A stretch of 15,652 nt of DNA from Saprospiraceae bacterium (lineage in GTDB: Bacteria; Bacteroidota; Bacteroidia; Chitinophagales; Saprospiraceae). Shown here piece after piece: positions 1-7,168 of the stretch. The stretch covers positions 1 through 15,652 of the forward strand of contig CANETR010000006.1 of NCBI GenBank assembly GCA_947441325.1, read 5' to 3'. The stretch's first letter is position 1; every line of letters begins with the position of its first letter. A program made the position numbers and the translations under genes. Below the pieces are notes generated by a model, which saw only the letters and a list, made by a program, of their open reading frames with translations, was not told the DNA's origin and did no database searches.

Positions 1-175
1 CCATTGAGGAAACCGAGGCATTGAACACGTAATGTTCGAGCAATACAAAGCTCGTCCACATCACACTGATAAGTGCAAGACTGTGCAAACTTCCTCTAAT
101 GAGGTTATTGACGTAATACTTTCGAATGAAAGCATCTAATTTTTCTATAAGTATATGGTAATTGCTGTTTTGCAT
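1..175 (-). CDS. DUF4175-like membrane protein, N-terminal fragment
   Basis: This open frame starts at ATG 175-173 and runs off the left edge, giving 58 codons without a stop. The protein begins MQNSNYHILIEKLDAFIRKY and continues through a basic stretch (YVNNLIRG) into a hydrophobic segment at about residues 31-49 that looks like the first membrane helix. From memory, this start (a short polar lead, then an IEKLDxFIRKYYxNxLIRG-type motif, then a transmembrane helix) is how the large DUF4175-type membrane proteins of Bacteroidota begin. Those proteins usually run to about 1100 residues, so most of the gene would lie outside the window. Their function is not well defined. The gene lies downstream of apbE on the same strand, 178 bp away. 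No good promoter or ribosome binding site is visible. The assignment rests only on N-terminal resemblance. Confidence 0.68.
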   Translation of the reverse strand, partial: MQNSNYHILIEKLDAFIRKYYVNNLIRGSLHSLALISVMWTSFVLLEHYVFNASVSSM

Positions 176-353
176 CCTAGTTTAAATGGCTATAATATCC
201 TCTGCTATACGTGTTTAAGACAGACTTTGTTTTGACAGGGAACCTTTTTCATATTTAATTAACAAAAATTATGATTCCAACCATAATAATAATGCTTTTT
301 CGAGACTTTTAATGCCCTTTTAGAAAACTTTAACGTGCAGAATGTTTAACAAT
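176..353. other. Intergenic stretch, nothing recognised
   Basis: This AT-rich gap lies between the apbE stop and the start of the DUF4175-like gene, both on the minus strand. I found no convincing coding frame, promoter with a TAnnTTTG element, hairpin terminator or tandem repeat in it. Confidence 0.5.
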
Positions 354-1397
354 CTACTCCTTTATCCAGGCGGACATTTTGTCTGTATGCCTAATCTTCA
401 TTTCTCCCTTTTCATCGGAATAGATAAAATAAGCTTCCACTCCCTGCATTTTGCTAATCATTGTCCAGGCTTTTTCCAAACCCATTGCCATACAAGCTGT
501 GGCAATTGCGTCGGCATCGGCACAGTCGGCTGTGAAAATGGAGGCACTCAGTAGGGAATTTTTTTCTGGAAAACCGCTAAATGGATTAATGGTATGCGCA
601 TACTTTTTACCCTTTACTTCGATAAAATTCCGGTAGTTGCCAGATGTTGCCAGACTCATATCATTTAACTCTACAACAACCTGCATATCGTTCAGTGCAG
701 CTCCCTCTTTAGGGGTATTTATCCCAACAATCCAACCATAATTTTTTGATTGCTTGCCCCTGCAACGGATTTCTCCACCAATTTCAATGAGGTAATGTCT
801 AATGGCATTTTTCTCTAAAAAGCGTCCAATTTCATCGGCAGCATCGCCTGGTGCAATGGCATTAAAAACAATTTGAACTTTAGGATTCGTTTTTCGGATA
901 AAAACGCCGCCTTTTTCTTCAAGCAATTGTACAGCTTTGAAATCGCAAAATTCTAGTAGCGAATCAATCGTCGCAGTATCAGGATTTTCAACTCCTTTTT
1001 TATCTCCCTTGCCAAAACCCCAGTAGTTGACAAGTGGCATGACAGCCGGATTGAACCAGCCCGAGGAGGCTTCAAAAATTTTAATTGATGTTTTGAAATT
1101 GCGCAGCAAATGTTGAGGTTCTGAATTAGAAATAAAAATTCCACTGTCGCTTTTATTAAAAGCCATCAGGCGAGAATCTTCGCGATAAGTAGATATTTCT
1201 TTATCAAAAACAGCCAATAGCGAATCTATTTGTGGCTGTAAATTACGGTTGAGACTGTCGTGATAGGAAATGCTGTAGCCGGCACCCATGGTCTTACCTT
1301 TAAACTCAATAAGCTGCTGTTTTTTTTCTAAGCCATTACAGGAAAACAACAAAAAAACTAATCCGATTAAAAGACAATTATTGAATATAGAAGGCAT
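354..1397 (-). CDS. apbE: FAD:protein FMN transferase, ApbE family lipoprotein
   Basis: ApbE enzymes move FMN from FAD onto a Thr or Ser of target proteins in the periplasm, for example Nqr/Rnf subunits and flavinylated reductases. The 347-residue product has a short signal peptide ending in a lipobox (LLFSC, Cys20), so it should be a membrane-anchored periplasmic lipoprotein. Family motifs seen are IEIGGEIRCRG (about 205-214), ATSGNYRNF (250-258), YAHTINPFSGFP (266-277) and the metal-site region DADAIATACMAMG (294-306). The usual central motif, close to DLNAIAKGYAVD, reads FNAIAPGDAAD here (178-188), which is unusual. I chose the ATG at 1397 because it places the signal peptide at the N-terminus; the upstream ATG at 1460 would bury it. 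The start overlaps the end of the upstream MbnP-like gene by 20 bp, which suggests cotranscription. Confidence 0.93.
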   Translation of the reverse strand: MPSIFNNCLLIGLVFLLFSCNGLEKKQQLIEFKGKTMGAGYSISYHDSLNRNLQPQIDSLLAVFDKEISTYREDSRLMAFNKSDSGIFISNSEPQHLLRNFKTSIKIFEASSGWFNPAVMPLVNYWGFGKGDKKGVENPDTATIDSLLEFCDFKAVQLLEEKGGVFIRKTNPKVQIVFNAIAPGDAADEIGRFLEKNAIRHYLIEIGGEIRCRGKQSKNYGWIVGINTPKEGAALNDMQVVVELNDMSLATSGNYRNFIEVKGKKYAHTINPFSGFPEKNSLLSASIFTADCADADAIATACMAMGLEKAWTMISKMQGVEAYFIYSDEKGEMKIRHTDKMSAWIKE

Positions 1398-2166
1398 GCC
1401 TGATATTATTTTTAAATTTTTGAAGCACTGTAAGAGAATCATCTGTTGCAAAAACAACATCCTGCATCAAGGTGCTGTAATTGAATCCCAAGGGTACTGC
1501 CGTATCGAAACCGTCTCTGCAGCTGAGCGGATAATCCAATTCTACCCAGACTGTATCACTCAGTTCATAAACGGTTGTATCTGTTACATTTTTGATAATT
1601 TCCCATCTTCCAGACCGGTAGCTTCCATTTACTGAATTATAGAAAGCATTTGAGGAAGATAAGGGATGAGAGGAATTCAAAACAGCCCCGTCACTTTGCG
1701 CTGCAACTCCCGATAAACCTACCAGAAAACGGACCTTACTATAATCGCCATAATGTATGAATGCCCCAATATTACTGATAAAGGTCCCCGGTTTCAGGTA
1801 AATAAAATCATCGCGCAACCAGCTGCTACTTCCATTTTGCTGCGTAGTCAAGATTGAATCGCTGATGTAAAATGCAGTCCCATCAGCCTTAACCAATGAA
1901 ATATCAGAAATAAGTAAGGCCGAAGATTTTATCTGATAGGCCGCAGCGGCAGCATCGCTATAAAAATTCAACAGGCTAAAGTCAGTACCAAAAGTATCGA
2001 TGCTGTGATCGATGTCGAACCTGAGCTGATAATATTGACAACAACAGTTCTTATCGGCTTCAGGATCAAAATTTTTGGCAATTGGGTCCATACAGCCCTC
2101 CACTCTTGCACAGGAAACAAAAGCAAGAAAAAGGGAGACACAAAAAAACAATCTTAGCATAAGCAT
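1378..2166 (-). CDS. MbnP-like lipoprotein with Cys-rich N-terminal motif
   Basis: The product is 262 residues. A hydrophobic signal segment ends at VSC (Cys19), so it is probably a lipoprotein. Next comes GCMDPIAKNFDPEADKNCCC (24-43), a variant of the GC-DP-A-NY-P-A-----C motif common at the N-termini of exported Bacteroidota proteins. The body has a YQLRFD strand, a segment around LLISDISLVKADGT, and a later YSKVRFLVGLSG followed by HPLSS. These loosely resemble MbnP-like proteins, the periplasmic copper-handling family linked to methanobactin; family placement is tentative. I chose the ATG at 2166 (2160 is also possible) because a TATATTTG -7 element lies just upstream, which excludes the longer frame from 2223. 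It appears to be the first gene of a two-gene unit with apbE, whose start it overlaps. Confidence 0.7.
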   Translation of the reverse strand: MLMLRLFFCVSLFLAFVSCARVEGCMDPIAKNFDPEADKNCCCQYYQLRFDIDHSIDTFGTDFSLLNFYSDAAAAAYQIKSSALLISDISLVKADGTAFYISDSILTTQQNGSSSWLRDDFIYLKPGTFISNIGAFIHYGDYSKVRFLVGLSGVAAQSDGAVLNSSHPLSSSNAFYNSVNGSYRSGRWEIIKNVTDTTVYELSDTVWVELDYPLSCRDGFDTAVPLGFNYSTLMQDVVFATDDSLTVLQKFKNNIRHAFYIQ

Positions 2167-2185
2167 TTTTAGTTCTTTAGAAAGG

Positions 2186-2217
2186 CAAATATAAGCAAAT
2201 TTCATCGAAAAACAGAA
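2186..2217 (-). promoter_or_regulatory. Bacteroidota-type promoter for MbnP-like/apbE unit
   Basis: On the minus strand, TTCTG (2217-2213) is followed by 19 bp and then TATATTTG (2193-2186). The latter matches the phylum's TAnnTTTG -7 element exactly, and the -33 element matches TTTTG at 4 of 5 positions. Transcription would begin about 10-15 nt before the ATG at 2166. Confidence 0.55.
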
Positions 2218-2242
2218 GCCCAAAACCTATTTGGTTTCGGGC
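2218..2242 (-). terminator. Intrinsic terminator after the 2270-2956 lipoprotein gene
   Basis: This is a 10-bp stem with one mismatch (GCCCGAAACC paired with GGTTTTGGGC on the minus strand) and a 5-nt loop. In the minus direction it is followed by a T-rich run (TTCTGTTTTTC). It lies 28 bp past the stop of the upstream lipoprotein gene and just before the MbnP-like promoter, separating the two transcripts. Confidence 0.7.
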
Positions 2243-2269
2243 CTCGAAGAATAAGAGATTTATAAGGTT

Positions 2270-2956
2270 TTATCTTGTCTGTATTGTAAAAACATTGCCA
2301 TTGTCCATGGTCAAAGTGGCAGTGCCATTCCCATTATAAACAATCGTTCCGGTTCTGGATATTGTGTTTGCCCCAATTGTTCCCGAATAACTTACTGTAC
2401 CTGTTCCGGATACAATACTGCGGCTGTCTTTATTGACATTTATATCTGTCCAGTTGTGTACTATTGTACTTGTATAATTTGCATTGCGGCGTCTCGAAGT
2501 AATTGTTCCGTTTGCATTACGTGTCATGCTACCGTTCACTTCAAAATTTGCTTCTAAAACGGAGAGCTTAGTTACGGTGAAAGAACCACCATGAGTTGCC
2601 GTCCATTCGATTCTGGGTCCATCAAAACTTGAAGTTCCGCTCTCTGTAAATACAACATTATTATAGGCATTATTGCTGTCGCAGTTTACAACCCAGTTCC
2701 AGTTTGCTGTACGGCTCCAATTGAAATCTAAGCCAGATACCGACTTTGTAACCGTTGTATCATTTGTAAAACCGCAGGCAGACGATTTATAAGGCATTGA
2801 GATAAGCGCCATGTCCTCCGAACCATTAGACTTTAAGGCTGCTTCGATGCTCTCCACTACATCATCTTCTGTAATTTCTATCTCTTTTCTACAAGAGCTG
2901 AAAAACAAAGAAATAGCAAATGCAAAGGGGATCAAAAAAAAGAGTTTTGCTTTCAT
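2270..2956 (-). CDS. Putative lipoprotein of unknown function
   Basis: The product is 228 residues. Residues 1-21 form a signal peptide ending in FFSSC (Cys22) followed by RKE, a lipobox, so the protein is probably anchored to the inner or outer membrane facing the periplasm. After an acidic linker (EIEITEDDVVESIE) the rest is rich in Ser, Thr, Asn and Gly with alternating polar and hydrophobic residues, as expected for a beta-sheet protein. Examples are FTESGTSSFDG and SGTGTVSYSGTIGANTISRT. Two cysteines (SSACGF and VVNCDS) could form a disulfide. I do not recognise a family. It has a terminator behind it (2218-2242) and its start is divergent from the coiled-coil gene at 3159. ATG at 2956 is the only start that keeps the complete signal peptide. 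Confidence 0.8.
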   Translation of the reverse strand: MKAKLFFLIPFAFAISLFFSSCRKEIEITEDDVVESIEAALKSNGSEDMALISMPYKSSACGFTNDTTVTKSVSGLDFNWSRTANWNWVVNCDSNNAYNNVVFTESGTSSFDGPRIEWTATHGGSFTVTKLSVLEANFEVNGSMTRNANGTITSRRRNANYTSTIVHNWTDINVNKDSRSIVSGTGTVSYSGTIGANTISRTGTIVYNGNGTATLTMDNGNVFTIQTR

Positions 2957-3067
2957 AGTACTAAAATTTAAGTATGTTTAAAATTGTAATTTGGATTTAT
3001 CAGGCTTATGACTAACTGATTTACTAGAGGTTTAAAGTCAAACCAACCTTTTTGTGAGAATTTTTAT

Positions 3068-3099
3068 TTTTAATTTGTAAGAAAATCACTGTAACTTTG
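3068..3099 (+). promoter_or_regulatory. Probable promoter for coiled-coil gene
   Basis: TAACTTTG at 3092-3099 is an exact TAnnTTTG -7 element. A weak -33 element (TTTTA, 3068-3072) sits 19 bp upstream; a second TTTG at 3074-3077 is closer than usual. The leader to the ATG at 3159 would be about 50 nt. The rest of the 2957-3158 gap is AT-rich, and I saw no clear promoter for the divergent minus-strand gene. Confidence 0.5.
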
Positions 3100-3158
3100 T
3101 GTCCACTATTATTTTACTACTGTTTTAACGATTTACAACACATTTAAGAACTGAAGAA

Positions 3159-4364
3159 ATGAAAACTAAACTAGTATTGTGGGGACAAAAAGGTAGCGAA
3201 GAAACTGCCGAGAAAGTACTGATGGCAATCGAACTGAATGCTAATGCAAATTGTGTAGAGTCCTTGATATTTTCTGGTGAATCTGCAAACGAGGAACTCT
3301 CAGATCAACTAATGAACAATTGGAGAAAGGGCGAAGCCGTAGCCTTTCCCGAAGGACATGAGCAGATCAAAACCGAACTTTCTGCTTCGGGTTCAATCCT
3401 TCCCGATGGATTCAGCGCTGCTGACAAAGAAGACTTGATCAAAAGAACACAGACAGAATGGCTCTTTATTGTATTATCGACTAAATTATTTCAAACCTAT
3501 GAATCTGAACTGAACGAATTGCAGGACAGGGTTGAAAAAATGAGCAAATACAACAAAGCAATGTGGGAAGAACTCAAAACTTTCCAAACTAAAATTCAAA
3601 CTCAGGTTCAGGAACAAAATCTCTTCCGTGAACATACCAATATATTGCGTGAAAGACTGAATGAGCTATTCGGTTCACTTAAAAAACTTCGAGAAGTTGA
3701 AGACTCTGCCTTCGAATCTGCTGCAAATGAAGTTTTTCAGCGTATGAGTACTATTTTGAATCAGATAGATGAAGCCCTTGAGAAGAATAGTGGCGAATGG
3801 GCCAAGTTTTTCGATAAACTGAAGGGACTTCAGGCTGAATTAAAAACGGTGAAGCTAACCAGAGAAGGTAGAAATGAAATTTGGGCCAGAATTGACAAGT
3901 CTTTCAAAGAAGTGAAAGAGCGTCGTTTTGGTAGCGTAAATGCTCAAAATGCAAATTCAGGCTCTATCGAAACCCGTTTGGAGCGCCGTATCGAAGGCTT
4001 GAAGCAGGCGATTCAAAAAATGGACAGCTCTGTGAGCAGAGATCAGAAGGATTACGATTTCCTATTCAAAAAACTAAGCAACAGCAATGCTACACAGCTG
4101 GAAACGCAATTGAGCGAGGTTCGCGCCAAAATGATTCACGAAAGACTGGAGTCGAAAAAGCTTAAACTTGCTGATATGAATAAAACCCTGGCCGACCTTG
4201 AATCCCGTTTGGCTAAAGTTATTTCAAAAACTGCAAGTGCCGAAGAACTTAAGGCCGCAGAAGCAGTTGCAGATAGCGCTGATGATTCTATCAACCTAGT
4301 TGCAGAAGAAACTACCGAATCAACGGAAAACAACGACAACCCTTCCGAAGAAAACGCTGAATAG
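3159..4364 (+). CDS. Coiled-coil protein with DUF349-like segment
   Basis: The product is 401 residues, with no signal peptide or membrane segment, so it is probably cytoplasmic. The first 110 residues or so look globular (MKTKLVLWGQKGSEETAEKV, then mixed alpha/beta). From about residue 112 it is long charged helix with heptad character (YESELNELQDRVEKMSKYNK). A stretch at about 212-260 (EWAKFFDKLKGLQAELKTV, then TREGRNEIWARIDKSFKEV) resembles the DUF349 helical repeat, in which a conserved Trp precedes a basic helix. A second coiled coil spans about 300-350. The last 40 residues are an acidic, low-complexity tail rich in Glu, Asp, Asn and Ser. Related proteins are sometimes labelled as chromosome segregation proteins, which I would not adopt on this evidence. 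It is a single-gene unit with its own promoter and terminator. Confidence 0.82.
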   Translation: MKTKLVLWGQKGSEETAEKVLMAIELNANANCVESLIFSGESANEELSDQLMNNWRKGEAVAFPEGHEQIKTELSASGSILPDGFSAADKEDLIKRTQTEWLFIVLSTKLFQTYESELNELQDRVEKMSKYNKAMWEELKTFQTKIQTQVQEQNLFREHTNILRERLNELFGSLKKLREVEDSAFESAANEVFQRMSTILNQIDEALEKNSGEWAKFFDKLKGLQAELKTVKLTREGRNEIWARIDKSFKEVKERRFGSVNAQNANSGSIETRLERRIEGLKQAIQKMDSSVSRDQKDYDFLFKKLSNSNATQLETQLSEVRAKMIHERLESKKLKLADMNKTLADLESRLAKVISKTASAEELKAAEAVADSADDSINLVAEETTESTENNDNPSEENAE

Positions 4365-4382
4365 TAAAAAACAAATGCATAA

Positions 4383-4413
4383 AAAGCCCGATTCTGATGC
4401 AGAATCGGGCTTT
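4383..4413. terminator. Bidirectional intrinsic terminator
   Basis: This is a perfect 13-bp stem (AAAGCCCGATTCT with AGAATCGGGCTTT) around the loop GATGC. It is T-rich on the plus side (TTTAATATTTT) and has five Ts on the minus side. It sits between the convergent genes ending at 4364 and 4443 and should serve both. Confidence 0.9.
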
Positions 4414-4442
4414 AATATTTTCACCTAAAAGAATAATGCAAA

Positions 4443-5105
4443 TTAAGGATTATACTTGCTGATTCTTTGTGTACGGATAATATTTCTGTTTCTATCGAGC
4501 ATACGTACCATGTACATGCCCTTAGGTAAGTCTCCAATGTCATAACGTCCGGTATTCACCGCATTAAAATCGAGTATTTTACGACCTAAAGCATTGTGAA
4601 CTTCGATAAATTTAACATCTGAACCATCCTGAATCTGAATGTAATCGACCGCAGGATTCGGATAAACTGAAGGGCCATTGCCATTAGAAGATCCGGAAAC
4701 AGCAGATGCTGTAAAAAACACCGTCACAGAATTTGAAGGATTCTTGATTTCATAGACCTTAATTTCGGCATTAGCAATGCCTTCTTGTCCATTTGGACGA
4801 AAAGTAACCCTGAAATCTTGAATTGATTCGCCTGGAGCGAGTGTAAAGGTTCTGCTTTCCAAAAGTGCTGAATAACAGTTGCGTTCGCAAATGAGTGCAT
4901 CCCATCCAGAAGGCATATTATTTTTGACACGTTCCCAACGCAATTCCATGCTTGAGCCGCTGTTATTTTTCAACAATACAGATGGACTTATCTCCTCTGA
5001 TGTCCTCCCCTGCTGATTTGCATAGGAAGTTGACACAGATAGATTCTGCCCAAACATTGTGTTGATGGAAAGAAAAAAGGTAAGGTAGAGTAGATTTTTG
5101 AGCAT
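4443..5105 (-). CDS. Small secreted protein with T9SS C-terminal sorting domain
   Basis: The product is 220 residues. A signal peptide (MLKNLLYLTFFLSINTMFGQ) is followed by a domain of about 110 residues that looks like an Ig-like beta-sandwich. It includes PSGWDALICERNCYSALL, where Cys73 and Cys77 are likely to form a disulfide, and a TLAPGES turn. From memory, the order of Trp, a Cys pair and a LAPG-type turn recurs in exported Bacteroidota proteins, but I know no defined function. Residues 147-220 are a type A T9SS sorting domain: VYPNPAVDYIQI, then IEVHNALGRKIL, LPKGMYMVRM and a basic end. The protein should therefore cross the outer membrane through T9SS and be surface-attached or released. 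I use ATG 5105; the in-frame TTG at 5111 is less likely. Confidence 0.88.
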   Translation of the reverse strand: MLKNLLYLTFFLSINTMFGQNLSVSTSYANQQGRTSEEISPSVLLKNNSGSSMELRWERVKNNMPSGWDALICERNCYSALLESRTFTLAPGESIQDFRVTFRPNGQEGIANAEIKVYEIKNPSNSVTVFFTASAVSGSSNGNGPSVYPNPAVDYIQIQDGSDVKFIEVHNALGRKILDFNAVNTGRYDIGDLPKGMYMVRMLDRNRNIIRTQRISKYNP

Positions 5106-5147
5106 GCGCAAGTTGAGTTGATAATGAGATATAGTTGTTAGGAATAG

Positions 5148-5179
5148 TAAAAGTATGTAAACTTTTTATATTTTCAAAA
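5148..5179 (-). promoter_or_regulatory. Promoter for the T9SS protein at 4443-5105
   Basis: On the minus strand, TTTTG (5179-5175), 19 bp and TACTTTTA (5155-5148) match the Bacteroidota -33/-7 pattern except for the last base. The predicted leader to the ATG at 5105 is about 35 nt. Confidence 0.5.
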
Positions 5180-5276
5180 GCCTAAATCGAAAATCTTTTT
5201 ATTAATTTACGATAATCGGGCCAAATAGTTTTTTGAAACTAATATTTTAAGCCTTTCTTAAAAAATGCTCGTTTTA

Positions 5277-5284
5277 TAGCTTTG
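5277..5284 (+). promoter_or_regulatory. -7 element upstream of the Omp28-like gene
   Basis: TAGCTTTG is an exact TAnnTTTG match, 36 nt before the ATG at 5321. No good TTTTG lies at the usual distance, so the -33 element is weak or absent. Confidence 0.4.
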
Positions 5285-5320
5285 TATTAACTAATTTTGC
5301 CAAAAATATGCCAATTTCAA

Positions 5321-7105
5321 ATGAATAGCTTTTACAAATTACTTTTTTGCGTTTTTTCTGCATTTTCACTCCATGCTCAAAACTTTGTGAGCACTAACGC
5401 TGCCAATAAAAATGTTTTGCTCGAAGGATTCAGCGGAATAAATTGTTACTATTGTGCCGAAGGCGATGCCGAAGCAACTGCTTTGCAAAATACTCATCCC
5501 GACAGGATTGTATGGGTAAATATTCATGCGGGAATTTTTGCCGAACCTAGCGGAAATGAACCCGACTTCAGAAGTTCTTACTCGGATACTTTACTCAGCT
5601 TTTCGGGTTTGTCTCTATTTCCAGCGGCAATGATTAATAGAAGATTACTGCCCGATTTTGCTCAGAATCCGGGCAAACTTGCAGTTGAATCAATGAACTG
5701 GTCAGCTGCTTCCGACACGCTATTGTCTGAGACAAGTCCTGTTAATATTGCAGCCCGCTCCGAATTCAACATCAGCAGCAGAATGCTGAAAGTTGTGGTA
5801 GAAAGCTATTACACCTCAAATAGTAGCAATAGCCAAAACCGCCTATTTGCAGCACTTTTGCTGGACAGTGTTTTGGCAACACAGGAGGGCGCACGCGTTT
5901 TCAATCCTACGGCAATTAACAATGAAGGCAGATACATCCACAAAAATATTCTTTTCGACTACATCAACAGCAGCACCTACATTTCGAATACCAACACTGG
6001 CAGCTTTCGTGCCGATACCTTTTATTACAGCATTCCAGCCGATTTTAATGGTACAGCATTCGACCTGACTTCGCCTAAGGTAGCTGTTTGGATTACAGAA
6101 AATGACAGTGCCAATGTACTCACTGCAGCCTATTCAGAAATGACTTATATCTCAGACTTCAGTAATTCAGCAGGCATTATTTCCGCTGATTGGGATGCGG
6201 ATTTTAATTTGCTTTGTGGTACCGAATCGGCAGCAGATATAAGCCTTGTGAATCTTGGAAACAATGTTATTGATTCCATTACTGTTGATTACAGCGTCAA
6301 TTCAGGGGCAGTACAAAGCATTGCTGCAAATTTATCCTCCCCGCTTAATATCGGCAAGTCACAAAACATTCAACTGCCTTCAATCAGCGGATTGAACAGT
6401 TTCGGTAATACAATTAGTCTTAGAATAAGCGTTGTCAATGGTTCTGTAAATAATGACACTACCCAAATTATCAGCCAGCTCAATCAGGCACAGGTTATGG
6501 TTTCTGACAGCACAAATGGTGTATTAACGGTACGTTTCGACAATTATCCCGAAGACATCAGCTGGGAACTGATTGATGAAACAGATGGCCTTACAATCTT
6601 ATCTGACAGTAATTATATTGTTACTAATTCAATCATAACCCAAAATTTCACAGCGGTGAATGGACATTGCTATGCCTTTAAAATCACCGACAGCTATGGC
6701 GATGGTCTTTGCTGCGGCTCGGGGCAGGGTTATTACGAACTTAAAATCGGCAATTTGCGCATCCTTCGCGAGAACGAGTTTGCCTTTGAATCGGGCAGCA
6801 AATTCAATTTCGAAGAAGGTGTAATAGCGGTGAATCCGACAAAGAATTATGATTTTGATTTTATGCTTTATCCTAATCCGGCCGATGACTTTAGCAATAT
6901 TGAAATTGAGTCTATGATTGAAGCTGACATGCAGATCCAGGTTCACAGTATATATGGTCAACTATTGGACGAAAAAAATATTTTTATCCAAGAGGGAAGC
7001 AACCGTTTTAGCCTGAATACTTCAAACTACAATTCTGGAATGTACCTGGTCAGCATTAAAAAAGGTGATCAAATAAGGGTTTTGAAACTTTCCATCATCA
7101 AATAA
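5321..7105 (+). CDS. Omp28-like thioredoxin-fold secreted protein with T9SS sorting domain
   Basis: The product is 594 residues. Residues 1-19 form a signal peptide (ends SLHA). Residues 31-110 carry the Omp28-like pattern: NVLLEGFSGINCYYCAEGDA, then a VNIHAG strand, PDFRSSY and LFPAAMINRR. A CxxC pair (Cys42, Cys45) sits where thioredoxin-like folds keep their redox site. The middle is beta-rich. Around residue 457 is ITDSYGDGLCCGSGQGYY, an Asp/Gly/Cys loop widespread in secreted Bacteroidota proteins. The last 80 residues (from about 515, LYPNPADDFSNIEIE, then SIYGQLLDEKN and YNSGMYLVSIKKG) are a T9SS type A sorting domain. It is probably an exported, surface-anchored protein; any redox role is inferred from the CxxC only. 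I use ATG 5321, which puts the signal peptide first; the in-frame TTG at 5297 adds a polar extension. It forms a single-gene unit with a terminator. Confidence 0.87.
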   Translation: MNSFYKLLFCVFSAFSLHAQNFVSTNAANKNVLLEGFSGINCYYCAEGDAEATALQNTHPDRIVWVNIHAGIFAEPSGNEPDFRSSYSDTLLSFSGLSLFPAAMINRRLLPDFAQNPGKLAVESMNWSAASDTLLSETSPVNIAARSEFNISSRMLKVVVESYYTSNSSNSQNRLFAALLLDSVLATQEGARVFNPTAINNEGRYIHKNILFDYINSSTYISNTNTGSFRADTFYYSIPADFNGTAFDLTSPKVAVWITENDSANVLTAAYSEMTYISDFSNSAGIISADWDADFNLLCGTESAADISLVNLGNNVIDSITVDYSVNSGAVQSIAANLSSPLNIGKSQNIQLPSISGLNSFGNTISLRISVVNGSVNNDTTQIISQLNQAQVMVSDSTNGVLTVRFDNYPEDISWELIDETDGLTILSDSNYIVTNSIITQNFTAVNGHCYAFKITDSYGDGLCCGSGQGYYELKIGNLRILRENEFAFESGSKFNFEEGVIAVNPTKNYDFDFMLYPNPADDFSNIEIESMIEADMQIQVHSIYGQLLDEKNIFIQEGSNRFSLNTSNYNSGMYLVSIKKGDQIRVLKLSIIK

Positions 7106-7116
7106 TAACTTAAGAG

Positions 7117-7144
7117 ACCCGAATCGCAGTATTCGGGTTTTTTA
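7117..7144 (+). terminator. Intrinsic terminator after the Omp28-like gene
   Basis: This is a perfect 8-bp stem (ACCCGAAT with ATTCGGGT) and 6-nt loop followed by a run of Ts (TTTTT, A, TTTC). It lies 11 bp after the stop codon at 7105. Confidence 0.88.
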
Positions 7145-7168
7145 TTTCAAGCTCAAGTAAAATATATA

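Noticed and set aside
3..32. Plus-strand end of a gene (IEETEALNT then stop) at the left edge
   Set aside because: It is only nine codons and overlaps the longer minus-strand frame that resembles a known protein N-terminus.
342..636. Plus-strand frames antisense to apbE
   Set aside because: They mirror the conserved apbE C-terminus and have no coding features of their own.
1398..1460. Upstream ATG of apbE
   Set aside because: It would hide the lipoprotein signal behind 21 residues that overlap the upstream gene.
5297..5320. TTG start for the Omp28-like gene
   Set aside because: It would place a polar segment before the signal peptide; ATG 5321 starts the signal peptide directly.
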